64,000 nt of DNA from Pochonia chlamydosporia 170. Taxonomy: Eukaryota > Ascomycota > Sordariomycetes > Hypocreales > Clavicipitaceae. Position 1 is the stretch's first letter. The number at the start of each line of letters is the position of its first letter. A program made the position numbers and the translations under genes. Location of the stretch: assembly GCF_001653235.2 (NCBI RefSeq), contig NC_035792.1:3844001-3908000 (forward strand), in the 5' to 3' direction. Under the pieces are notes generated by a model that saw only the letters and a program-made list of their open reading frames with translations, did no database searches and was not told the DNA's origin. This document shows positions 11,304 through 22,363 of the stretch, one piece after another.

Positions 11304-12550
11304 GGCTGGTGTGTCTCGGGATGTGCTCGGTCAGGGGGTTTGACGAGTAATTTGGCGCGGGAGACGTTGGAAAGGGCAGAGTATCCTATGCGCTGGGACG
11401 CATCAGGTGTAACGGTGTCGATATCTGCTCCGGGCAGAGGAAGTATCTGGAGGTGTGCTGGCTGTATGTGCCAACATGATCGGGATTGCGTGGGAGCTTT
11501 CCTGCTGGCACGGGAGCCGACTTTTGGCTGGGGGACGGTGAGAAAGCGGACAGGCTTTATGCAGCCATCGAGGTTGAAGATGTTCCCCTTATGGGCTGGT
11601 TAGTACGGCGTGGTTGAGAGAGAGTAGGTTTGGCGACGTTGGATGGATTTCAAATGGAGTTACTGCCATGGATGTTAGGAAGCTGCCGAATGCTTTTTGC
11701 CTGTCGACATGGAGTCAACCAGACCAGCATTGGCCTGACCCAATGTGCTGCGTGGTTGAGCAGCCACCAGACCAGTTGACTCCAGTCCTCTCCACTCCGC
11801 TCCACGCCAGCAAGGCCAAGGTCCATCCAGCTGCACTTGCCTTCAAACTCACCGAACAGACCATTGAAAGTCAAGAGCGAACCACTTTCACGCTCCCTGG
11901 CCCGTGCGCCGTCTCACGTGGTACTCCATGTGCAGTGCCAGCACCTTCAGCTTCAAGCCGTCTCATCACTTGGCTGATTGAGCTGTCTTGTCTCGTCTGG
12001 TTTGCTGCATCTCATCTCATTGCAAATTCACTGCAAATTTCTCATTACCACCAGACATTCGTTCAGTTTCATGTGGCCCCTCTCGCGGAGTCCCATGAGG
12101 CCTGGGGAGGGGATTTGTGAAACCTCGACGACATCTTCGCTAATTAATTGAGCCAGCCAGCCTGTCTGGTCCGGTCAGCTCTGGCTCTGAACATCAGACT
12201 CGCTTGTCGCGACCACCCACCCGACCAGACCACCGTACACACGGCAGCTTGCCGCCTTGCGCTGCGTTGCGCTCCGCTGTCTTGTCAATTGTGCTGCGCT
12301 CGTTGAGACGACCACTGGTCCGCGACATTGACACTTCCACTTGCTTTTTAGCCGACCACATCGCCGCCGCCCGTATAGCTTCTGTTGAAACTCATTGCTT
12401 CGTCTTATTCCGATTGTCCGACAGCTTAAGAGATCCATCTTTTGTTTCACTCTTGCTTGGGTTCCGCGCCGAGCTCTAAGCGCCTCAAGCGACCACCAGG
12501 GGGGTTCTGGTGTGTGTATGTTTGTCGCGTTTCGCTCTGTATGGTCTGAA
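11304..12550. other. Intergenic between divergent ppg1 and zinc-knuckle genes
   Basis: Long shared 5' region without a supported gene. It carries several CCAGACCAG-type motifs (11718-11728, 11766-11775, 12164-12176, 12222-12234). A 168-codon frame at 11614-12120 has no motif and overlaps these repeats. Confidence 0.5.
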
Positions 12551-14465
12551 ATGTCAAGTACAGTTCCTGGCCAACATGGCCAGTCCGAGGAACCCAAATG
12601 CTACAACTGCGGCACCGTAGGACACTGGGCTGTTGCTTGTCCCGAACCTACCAGAGAAACCCCAGCGTAAGTTGCGCTCATTAGGACTACATCTGTGTCT
12701 CTGCCGTAGTATAACATCAAATCCATCTGACCAATATCACAGAGGCCTCGCAACATGGAGAAATCTATCTACCCCGAACAACATCAACCCCAAAGGGCAA
12801 AACTCTGGATCAAATAAGAGGACGAAGGGCCCCATCATCACCAAATATGGCCCTCCTCCGCCTCCTCCTCCGCCATCATATGGGCAAGGCGTGAACCATA
12901 TGCCGCCGCCGCCTACACATCATCACCATCCTCATCCTCCAACCTCATATCCAGGACAAGCTCCCTCATATCAGCCTTATGCTCCTCCTCCTCCACCGCC
13001 CCCGCCTCCAGCAACTTATGGTAGCAACTTCCCGCCTCCAGCTTACGGATATTCTCATCACCCTCCTCCTCCCCATCCTCCGCATCCGCCTCATCCTGCT
13101 CATCCTGCTCATCCTCCTCACACTGCTCATCCTCCTCACCCCCAATACCAGCCTCCGCCTCCTCATGGCGCACCGGGATCTCATTTTGGCCCTCCGGGCT
13201 ACATGCCCCCTCCACCTACTCTTGGACCTCCCCCTGGTGGCCACTTTCCTGGTAACAGAGGAGACGGTCACGAAAATAGACCCCCACACAACCAGGCTTT
13301 CTCACGGTCACCACCTCAAACGAAAGCATCACCTCCTATGAACGCCGCTCCGCCTCAGAATCGGTCAGGCTCTAGGCCAAATACCAGCTTAGCGAAGCCA
13401 CCTAGCTTACCGCCGAAACCACCAGCTGGAGTGACATCTCATCCTCTCCCACCCAAGCCGCCGAAAAGCCATGATCAGGCCAATCAGCAACACGAGCACA
13501 GAAACAAACGAAAGAACGACCGCCACAACAAGAACAGAGATCGCCGACAGTCTAATGAGCATCACAATCAGCGCCATCTGAACGCGGTCCCTCATCGAGA
13601 TAACCACTCCAACCAATCTCCGGACAATCGTCGAGCCAGTGGTTCTCGAAAAGGCCAGCGACAGAATCAGGGCAATGCCGCCGCAAAGAATCAGCAACCC
13701 AAAGCCGGCTCACCTGATCGACAAGCTGTAGGTTTCAAGGGCAACCATAACGGTAGACGAGCTTCGAAGGACCATGCGCATCGAAGATCTTTGTCCGATA
13801 ATGCCGCCCGCAATCGTGATAACGGTGCTACTTTGGGGAAGAAACATCACACACATGGGGAAGGCAACGTCTCAAATTCAAACATTGAGACGGATAGGGA
13901 TAATAAGTCTCCCCCCAAGTTGAATAATTCTCAGGCTCGGAGTGAGGTATCAGACGTCTCGGAAAGACGATCGTCGTCAGATCATCACGCAGCAAGTGGG
14001 AAACACTCGTATGACGATGAGACCAGGCTTCAGGAGCGACAACCTAAACGACCAAAGACGGAGACATCCCCAAGAGTTGAAACCAAGGCAACCAAATCTA
14101 GCGAAAACGAAGAGTGTATCTGGGACACTATTGACGTGCCGAGAGAGGCAGATCGAAGACAGCAAACCGAAAGGGACCGCACTGGGGTTAAGAGACGTGG
14201 ATCAACCTCATCAAGAGCATCTAGACATTCGTCGCAATCTAGTCAGTCCTCGGACTTGAATTCTCTAGAGGCTGAGCTATTGGGGCGCCCAGTCAAACAA
14301 AAATCTCCAGAGAAACCAAGCTCCCGTCATCGCTCAGAACATCGGGATAGGGTTAAACCAAAACGTCGGCCGGCAAACACCAACTCTGCTTACAGGTAAA
14401 TAGCTGATGTGCGCCCAACCGCTGTATAGTAACGATTAGCTAACCTTTCTAGCCGCCGATGGTGA
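12551..14465 (+). CDS. CCHC zinc-knuckle protein with Pro/His-rich and basic disordered regions
   Basis: Predicted 593 residues. Exon 1 (12551-12666) encodes a single CCHC knuckle, CYNCGTVGHWAVAC (residues 17-30, CX2CX4HX4C), which usually binds single-stranded RNA. After an intron (12667-12742), exon 2 (12743-14395) gives a proline tract (YGPPPPPPPPSYG), a Pro/His repeat region (HPPHPPHPAHPAHPP), and then a long Ser/Arg/Lys/Asn-rich part. A terminal intron (14396-14452; donor GTAAAT, branch GCTAACC, acceptor CTAG) replaces a read-through stop and ends the protein in NSAYSRRW. The start follows the knuckle exon; an in-frame upstream Met (12519) is less likely. An RNA-processing role is inferred only. 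Confidence 0.8.
13078..13140 (+). repeat. Short CATCC/CCTCAT repeats coding for His-Pro runs
   Basis: Imperfect 6-9 bp units of the type CCTCATCCTGCT encode a run of HPPHPAHP residues inside the zinc-knuckle protein. They also open spurious frames on the opposite strand. Confidence 0.75.
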
Positions 14466-15192
14466 TATCACTGTCTTACAGAGCACCCCTGCCCAGGCGA
14501 CCCTTGCTGGACTATTCCCAGCCGCCAATGCTCTACTTATTTGCAGTCTGAGCTTACCAACGCTCTCTTCTAATGACGACAACGACTAATTGTGCATGAC
14601 CCGGAGTTTTAATCTTTCGCCCCGCACCTGTTATATCCCCTTCCTTTTGTATAACCGAATTCGTAATGCTAGGGGTCGCATTTCACTGATGGTGAAGCGA
14701 GAACCCCTGATTCTTTCCGCTAAAGAGACGGGCCATGGACGTGTGTTTGAGGAAGAATCTTTTTCTGCCGCATATTTCGATTCATTTTGCTGGTGTATGT
14801 TTTACCGTGCATATTCTCTCTACTTAAGTTCTCAAGAGGTATTGTCCACGTATCAACTAATTGCTGTGGCTGTCTAGCCATCTGGACTCCTGGATGGCGC
14901 TCACCAATCGATGATACTTCACTTGACCATGTATGTTGTGGTCACAATTTTTGGATAGTCCTCAACTATATTAGAAAAAGTGTTTTTCTAAAAAATACAG
15001 CGTATATTTCACATCAAAAACGAAATACCACAATTGGCGACTGTCTAACGGAAAGGGTACAATAACATAATGTACGCAGGCGGCGACCAACCTAAAATTT
15101 GTGCAGAATCCCCGGTTCCATGTGCACTCAGCGTCCGACCCAAGGCTCCCAACAGGAAAGCTCACTTCTATAATAGCGAGATGAAAACTCGT
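14466..15192. other. Convergent 3' region
   Basis: Downstream flanks of the zinc-knuckle gene and the Egh16-type gene. No gene seen; the right part is AT-rich. Confidence 0.5.
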
Positions 15193-16265
15193 CTACTCGC
15201 GGTTGATTTCCATTCGTTTCTTAAGACGGTAAGCAACCGCACGCTTACGAGCAGCCTTGCTCTGAGTGAAAGCAGCAGAGCCACCAAAGGGACCGGCAGC
15301 CGCGCCGTTGCGAACACGAACGATGCATACATTTTCAGCACCGCCGACCTTGCCATCGCAAGTCATGCCCTGCGGCATCTTAACCTTGAGTGGGAAATCA
15401 GTGTTGGTGGCGAGAGAGAGACCTCCGATGCCGAGGCCAGGGACATTTTGAGAGACCTCTGCGTTCTGGAAGGCGTTTGCATCTGTGCCGCCGGACTTGG
15501 GATCGATGGCGGCCGTAAGAGGACCAGCACCGTCTTGGTTGATCTGCAAAGTGTTAGTATCAACGCGATCGCGGGTTTGCGGTTTATCAGACACGTGGTA
15601 CGAGGCATACCTGTCGAAACACCATGGACACTTCACCGTTCTCATCAGCAGTGGGAAGACCCTGCGCTGCCCCCATGCCGGCGGTATCAGCAACCATGCT
15701 TTCGGGGCCAGCATTGTTCTTCTTGCCACCTGCTCCAGCAGCACCGCCTAGCAAACCGCCCAGACCACCACCGCCTCCGCCATTACCCTTGCCACCGCCT
15801 CCTCCTCCAAGAAGATTACCGAAGAGCTGGCCGATTTGGCGCTTGTACTCGTCCCGGCGTTGCTGAAGCTGAGAGAGGTCATCTTCCTGGCCGACGGAGC
15901 CAGAAGCGCCATTGTTGGTCGGGACCTTGGCGCCGTTGCCGCCCATGAAGTTGCTGATGACGGCGCTGGCGTCGACAGGGCCGTTACCCTGGGTGCGTCC
16001 GAGGGGACTGGCACGGCCACTGTTCATGTCACGGTCTCGGATGATGGATGTATCGGCTTGTGAGCCGCAGCCATTGCTGGAACAGTCGCGGGGAGTGCCA
16101 TCGGCGACTATGTGTGTTGGTATATAGTGTTCATAAATAGAGGGAAGATTGAAACGAACCTGACAAGCCGGGCATCACGACGCCATTAGCACCCTGGATT
16201 CTGGTAACCATTCCATGGGCAGAAGCTGTGGCCGCAAGAGCAGCGGAGATAAGAACATAACGCAT
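15193..16265 (-). CDS. Egh16/MAS-type secreted protein (infection-structure-associated family)
   Basis: Predicted 317 residues in three exons (16265-16160, 16107-15611, 15543-15193). A signal peptide, MRYVLISAALAATASA, is followed by HGMVTRIQGANGVVMPGLS, then DGTPRDCSSNGCGSQADTSI and IIRDRDM, the hallmark start of the Egh16/MAS1/MAS3/Gas1 family. Members are induced in appressoria of plant and insect pathogenic fungi. A central segment predicted as a coiled coil (QLQQRRDEYKRQIGQLFGNL) is followed by a glycine-rich stretch. The C-terminal domain (LKVKMPQGMTCDGKVGGAEN) has two more cysteines and ends in a basic tail. The only histidine is the first residue after the predicted cleavage site. Biochemical activity of the family is not established. 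Confidence 0.88.
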
Positions 16266-18152
16266 GACGGGTATTTTAAGAGACAAAACAAATGTATCAG
16301 TGTTAATGGTCTCAGACCGAGTATTAAGGATGTAGGGTGAAATCAAGCCGCCAGGGCAAAAGAAATGCAAAACGATGGTTGAGAAACAAAACCTAAAGAG
16401 AAATGCGTTTGCGAGCTGTGACGAATATTGTTTACGGATGGAAATGGAGTGGTGTTATATACATGACTCTCACAAGAGGAGGAGTATGGAATACCTTCTA
16501 ACAAGGATGACTGCCCAAACCATTGACGACCTCTAGATTGTGTGAAAAACATGTACTCATCGCGCAATTCTGACGACTTCCATCTCCACGCTCAGCCAAC
16601 TTTGATACAAAAAGGGCAGTTTTTGAAATCACGGCCTGAAACGCAGTCGTTTTGAAGCGGTAACATCAGCTACACCTCCGCAGCCAGGACCGGGAATTAC
16701 AAAAACCGACTATTCCAGCTCCTCAGCCCGGACAATACCGAACATCATAATTCTGGCGAATTCACTGAAACAGCAGCGGAGTGCAGTTCCCGTGTTTTAA
16801 GTATCAACCAGTCGCATGTCGCGAAGTTGGCGATCCGGCTAACGTGGAGACCAAATCCACATATGCTGTGTGTGAGAGCTAGGAGAATTTCCCAGCTTCT
16901 AGCGTCAGATGGGTATGTTTTGGATTTGCGTCGGGAGTTGTTCAGCCCTGGGGGTTGCGCTGATCGGCTGGTTCGTTTATCGGGCTGCGCACGGACAAGA
17001 TGTGTGGCTGAGGGCGGATATTGTGTGTGGTTGTTGTGAAACTGGTGATGGTGTTTGGCGCTTGGACTTTGGCGCGTTTCTGTTTACTGGACTTTGTTGT
17101 AGATTATCTATAGTAGTTTTATCGTAGTTAAGAATCGGACTCTCTGCATGAAATAGACCAGATTCATTTGTAAGTGTTCAAAAAGGATACACTAACTGCA
17201 TTTCGCAATTTACATTCAAGAAACCATATGTGTGGCAAGCCACAACCGCACCGGCCAGGATGACGATAACCTCTTAATTAATCTCAATGTTATTCACCAA
17301 CTTAAATTGAAATTTCAATCCAGAAATGCCGTTACTGCCGTGAAACTAGGTGCCAAGAAAAGTTGCTGCGCCTCCCCGCCTGAGGAAGAACCCTGAAACA
17401 AGCATCACCCTAGCTAGCTCCTATGATGTTCATGCCCAAAAGGTATTTAGCTGGAGATTTGCGGTGCAGTGGGCATCTCCCGCTGAAACAGGCCGTTCAT
17501 TCACCGCACACCGTACCGTTTACCAGGTGCAACAGGTTTATCTAAAAATAGGGTGGATGAAATGGCCGGTGGGAGAAGATTTAGGAGCCAAGAATAGTCC
17601 CTGAAACGAGAGGGCTTAGTGCCGCTATAGTGCGCATCAAGATTATCATCAGTGATGGATGGGCTGTAAGTATGAGTGATGTCATGATAGGTGATGGCCA
17701 TGAGCACGGGAGGATATGGAAACCTCAATCGAGAACCCAGGGTTAATGAGATTTGGACATGACCTAATTAAGAGAATACTATTGAATATACTTTTTAATG
17801 TAATGCCTACTATGCTGCCTGGCAGTGGGGGTGATGAAACAATGAAACGCTATACATGCTGGTGACTCGTCAACCCTGACTTTCGCTTGCACACTCCTGT
17901 CCTCATCAAGAATCATAAGATGGATATGTAAGAAAAATTGTACCAAGAAGAGACGAGACAAGATGGACATGCCACGAGGGATACGGAGAAAGAACTGAAG
18001 AATGTGACGACTCTAGAAAAGAAGAAAGTGGGGAGAAACAACATAAAACCATGAAAAATAAAAATGGGCTAGGCTGTCACGAGGCAGAATTTGGCATGGC
18101 AATCGTGGTACAGTCAAAATTTGACAGCTACCATGGGCTGCAACACTGTTGT
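16266..18152. other. Intergenic, 1.9 kb
   Basis: Promoter of the Egh16-type gene on the left and the 3' flank of the Zn2Cys6 gene on the right. Only short, motif-free frames; no RNA gene or transposon seen. Confidence 0.5.
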
Positions 18153-20350
18153 CTACACGATCAAATAGCCAAAGCCCATGGCTTTGAGATCTTGGAGCCA
18201 GTTTACGCCGGATCCTGTGCCTGAATCCTGCATCTGCCAGGTGGCCTTTAACATCTCAATGGCAGTGAAGACGTAACCCCATGGGCAGATATTCCAAATG
18301 GCAAACATACGTGACAGGGTCCAGGCGCGCTTTTCAGCATCCCGCGTCTCTGCACCTGCAATGAATGTTGGCCATGAGGTCGCCTTGAAGTACGGATCTC
18401 CGTCCTGGATCTGCGCGAGGTGGCTAAGGATATCGTCCACCAGGACCATGGTATCGACGGGGCGGACGGCGCGCACGAGCGGCAATGCCTGAAGGATGTA
18501 CAGACAGACGGCAGAGCGGTGCGCCGAGGCGACGTGGATGCGGCTCTCGATATCGGTTACGTTGGGTAATTGCCGAAGCCGATCCGCCCACGCGGGTATA
18601 TCAAATGCAAGCGCCTCGTCAATAAGTGCGAGCGCTTCATCTGCGGCCGTCAGGCTCCAGTCAGTGCAAGGGGTCTCGTAAGAAAGTTGGGACGCGGATA
18701 GGATGATTCTGAGAATCTCTGGCGGGCACGAGAGATAACTGTTCACCTCTACCCGTTTCATCACGGGCAATAACTCGAATGCATATCGGGCAATGCGTGC
18801 AGCTATTGCTCCATCTGCGAGAGTCGAGCCAAGGATGTGATATCTGTTCCACGCAATAACACGCCAGGGTCAGCGTATGATCAAAGACCAAGACAGCCAT
18901 GTTTGTTTTTTCTCCCCTCTAAAGGGTTCTTCTTTCTTGAAGGGAGATGACATCAGGAATACTCACATGAAGCAATCAGCAATAACACAATCTCTCAGCA
19001 TTCGGCTCGAAGCATGATGTGAGGAATCCGGCGCTAATAATGCCAAGATGCTGCTTGCACCTTCGAGGTGTGCCTGCCAGCCTTTGCCCCCGTCGTTCCG
19101 TTCGAGATCAATCAGGTCAAATTTGACAAAGAAATGCATAGCGGCCAAAGCCACCTCACTGCCGGCTGGATCCAAGGTGTCCAGGACTTCACGGAGGTGG
19201 CCCATGGCCCTTTGCTTGGCCGTTAGAGCATCTATCAGCGCCTGTCGAGACACGAGATCTTGAGAGCGCAACTGGGCAAGATAGCCGCCTGGATCAGTCA
19301 AGCCTGTGGGAATGGAAGTGATGGGTCGAAAGATGTTAGACCAGTGAATGGCAGATGTTGCAATGAGTATTTGGAGCAGAAGCGGATGTCTGTTAGTCAG
19401 AGGGATGAGTTCTCGAAATGGGTTGCCACTAGGTGAGTCTCTGGCCACCAAGTCTTGGCAAACACGATCGGCGACTGGTGGTTTTTTTATTGCATTAGCG
19501 TCGCCTCGGACTAGGTCCCCGAGAAGCCAGGCTCAACGGAGCAAAGACTTGTGCGGCGTGAAATGTGGTGAGAAGAGACGTGAAGCATAATAACAGGCCA
19601 GACGGAGGTACATGAATGTGTTGTAAGCAATGACGGGATGAGTGGAAGCCAACAGAAGAGCAGGCGAGCAAAGGTCAAAAGAGGCAAAAAGTGCCAAATG
19701 GCGTGTAGAGCAAACGCAAGGAAATCATCTTCTTCTGGCAACTTACAATGTGCAAGATAGTGCCTCGAATTTCGATCAAGGTCTTGAAAGAGAGGATCCG
19801 TCAGGCTCCCACCCCCCATCATGCCAACTTCGCTGGGCACATCGACCTGGTGGTCAGACTGCTGTGCGTTGGCAACGGCTCCATCGTGACCAGTAGCGGT
19901 TTCGTCCGTGCTATCAATAACTTTCCCCGGCATCGCACCGCGTAGGGCCAATGGTTGTTGCTGGCCGTGTCCGCCGTGTCCACTGTGCTCCCGTTCATCG
20001 TGATCATGCCGGGAGTAAATGTCTTGTACATCGTGAATCTGATGATGGTCCCGGCTCCCAGCGCCTGGAACGGCCCAACTAATGGCAACTTCTCCTCCCC
20101 CCGTTCCCCCAAACTCGTGTGGTGCTTGGGGCTGGAATCCCTCAGTCTCGCCTGGTCGACGACCAGAGACTGGGGACGGTCTTGGATTTCCGTTAGAGTC
20201 AATCGCCTGCGTCCAGACAAACACCTTTCCATAACCAAGACACTCCTGGCCCGACAACGCGCATTTGTGGCATGACGGCCACGAGCGATCACAACGCAGG
20301 CGTCGACGGCGACAGTTGTGGCACGGCTTGGTGATACTGTTGTTGGGCAT
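18153..20350 (-). CDS. Zn2Cys6 transcription factor, acr-2-like (fungal-specific regulatory domain)
   Basis: Predicted 600 residues in three exons (20350-19747, 19474-18967, 18843-18153). The binuclear zinc cluster is at the N-terminus (KPCHNCRRRRLRCDRSWPSC, then HKCALSGQEC), followed by LGYGKVFVW, very like the acriflavine-sensitivity regulator acr-2 of Neurospora. A Gln/His/Gly-rich linker leads to the fungal-trans-2-type region beginning HYLAHFADRVCQDLVARD and NPFRELIPLT. Intron 1 is long (272 nt, 19746-19475) and remains open in frame until 19511. Intron 2 (18966-18844) has branch GCTGACCC. Target genes cannot be told; no obvious pathway genes flank it. Confidence 0.85.
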
Positions 20351-22152
20351 CCGCTGCTATTGCTTTTGTCGCTGATTCTGCTCTGTCCCGGAACTCAGCC
20401 CGGGTCTGACTGTTGTCGGCGAAACCAGAATCCCAGGGTCTGGTGAGTGGACGGCGCCGGTATTCCTCAAACTGGGAGTTTGATGGGAGACCTCGATGAT
20501 GGTGTTTGGGGAAAGCCAGGACGATGTCGAAGCAACGGCGGGGTTGAAAAGGGAACTTCCAAGCAGCAAGGCTGCGGTTCACTTGGTCTCGCAAATCATG
20601 GCGATGGCAGTGTCCGTCTGGAGCGAGCTGGTTGGGAAAAAACGAAGGGTTTGTGTTTCCACTAGGTGCTTATTAACTGGTGAACTCAATGTCGTGGCGG
20701 CAGTGGGGGAGCAAAATGAGTGGCTTCAACCATGTGAGCAACCAGACACTAGACGGAATTTATATAGCTTGCCAACAACCACGACAGGGGTGAGACTCAC
20801 CCACAGTAGCATTGCCTTAGCCCACTAACTCATAATAGACACTTAGGTGCGTTCACCGTTTTGTTTGTTGGATGAAAAATCTCCTGGATGTCGCTGGTGG
20901 TGCCTGGGGGCACGTGGTCACTCGTTTCTCATCTCAACGGCGAGCTCCAAAGGATGAACTCGGGAAAAGGTAACATTGCTCCATGGGGACCGTTCTGAGC
21001 AAACGGATACTTTGCGCAGCATGTTCCGGGAATACGTTCTGAATATGGGACTAGTAAAATCGCGCTCATTTTCTCCAGGGGATCGCTCGGGTACTCGGAC
21101 AGGAACAGGCAGACACTGTCTCCTTTTCGGTAATAAGCAAGGGAGGGAGGGGATGATGGCTTTGACTAACAAAGCTTGGAGAAAACAGGGTCCTTCGTGC
21201 ATGATCTATGAGAGCACCACCATCCCATCCCAGTTAATGACTTCTCCGCATCCAAGCCATTGACTCGTCCTGTGGTGGTGACTCTAATCGTCATCAATGC
21301 CGAGTTTGTCCCATTGCCAATAACTGAGCTCGCTTGAAGGAGGGCGATCACTGATCTGGTCTCTCAAATCCACCTCTCTCGTAGAACTCGCAAATTTTCT
21401 TTCCTCGTTTGCACAACACGGCAACCAGAGCAGTGGGGCTGAACCCAAAGGCCAAGATCAAAAGCCAGGGATCTTCCACCTTGGGAATCTTCCCCAGATA
21501 TTCTCGAAGCTCTCACCGCCCCTACCAACTTGCTCTGACGAATGATTCTCGTCCGATACGGTCCGTGGTCAGGAAGAGAGTGTGGACTTTTTTCCAGTGA
21601 TAGTTCTTCGCCTCTATCAACTTTCGGTTCAACTTCTCTCGCGCCACAACTGCCCAATGATAGAATTCAAGCAGAGTCCTGAGCTGAGGAGACTAGTGAT
21701 TCGTGGGCTTCCTTCGTAATTCAGGCTGAACGGCATGTCCGTGACGAGCAGAACGGCCAACCTGTGAGCATTCCTCCGAGCATAACGAGGATTGTAAACC
21801 TACCTGGGAGTATGCACTTGGCAAAGTAGGCTAGTGAGGGTCAGTGACATGCTTGACAGGTTCTTCGCGCGGCATAAGCCCTTTATCGAAGTCTTATCAT
21901 GGAGAGCCATATCCGCTGGTTGCCCGTCAGGGGTCAAATAACGCCTCGTACTTTCGCGTAGAATCTTGTGTGCATATTGTCATCACCCTATGACGGGCGC
22001 ATCCTTACATGTGCAGATTGCATAGAATGGTCCAACAAAAAGCAGCCTTTCAAAAGTAGATGCAAGGGCAAAGAAATTGTAGCCCAAAGGCAGCGTGGAT
22101 GTGGGTCTGACTTTGATGATTGTAAATAAGGAAGGAGCTACCAACAACTGAA
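20351..22152. other. Intergenic, 1.8 kb
   Basis: Upstream region of the Zn2Cys6 gene. No protein gene supported; frames are short and motif-free. Confidence 0.5.
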
Positions 22153-22224
22153 GCCCCGTTGGCTCAGTGGTAAAGCGTGTCACTAGTAATGACAAGATCA
22201 CTGGTTCGATTCCAGTACGGGGCA
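22153..22224 (+). tRNA. tRNA-Thr (anticodon AGT), intronless
   Basis: A 72-nt cloverleaf. The acceptor stem GCCCCGT pairs with ACGGGGC. The anticodon stem TGTCA/TGACA encloses loop CTAGTAA, so the anticodon is AGT. The T arm is ACTGG-TTCGATT-CCAGT. The D arm contains AGTGGTAAA, with one weak pair. No CCA is encoded, as expected in eukaryotes. Nine T residues at 22233-22241 should stop RNA polymerase III. Confidence 0.93.
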
Positions 22225-22232
22225 AGTTGTTC

Positions 22233-22241
22233 TTTTTTTTT
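22233..22241 (+). terminator. RNA polymerase III T-run terminator
   Basis: Run of nine T starting 9 nt past the tRNA 3' end, sufficient for Pol III termination. Confidence 0.8.
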
Positions 22242-22363
22242 GACCTTTTTGCTTACTTGCATCCTTTTTGCTTTCTCTTCTTTGTATCTACCCTAGGTTG
22301 TGTGTATCATTCATTCGTTCTCGGTTTCTGCTCCAAAGATTTGACGCTTCAAGAAAAAAAATT

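Noticed and set aside
11614..12120. 168-codon plus-strand frame upstream of the zinc-knuckle gene
   Set aside because: No recognisable domain and lies in a divergent promoter region with repeated short motifs.
12913..13289. Acidic and Arg-rich minus-strand frames of about 100 codons
   Set aside because: Antisense shadows of the Pro/His codon repeats in the zinc-knuckle gene.
15193..16265. Classification of the Egh16-type protein as a copper monooxygenase
   Set aside because: His at the mature N-terminus is suggestive, but there is no second histidine for the copper brace.
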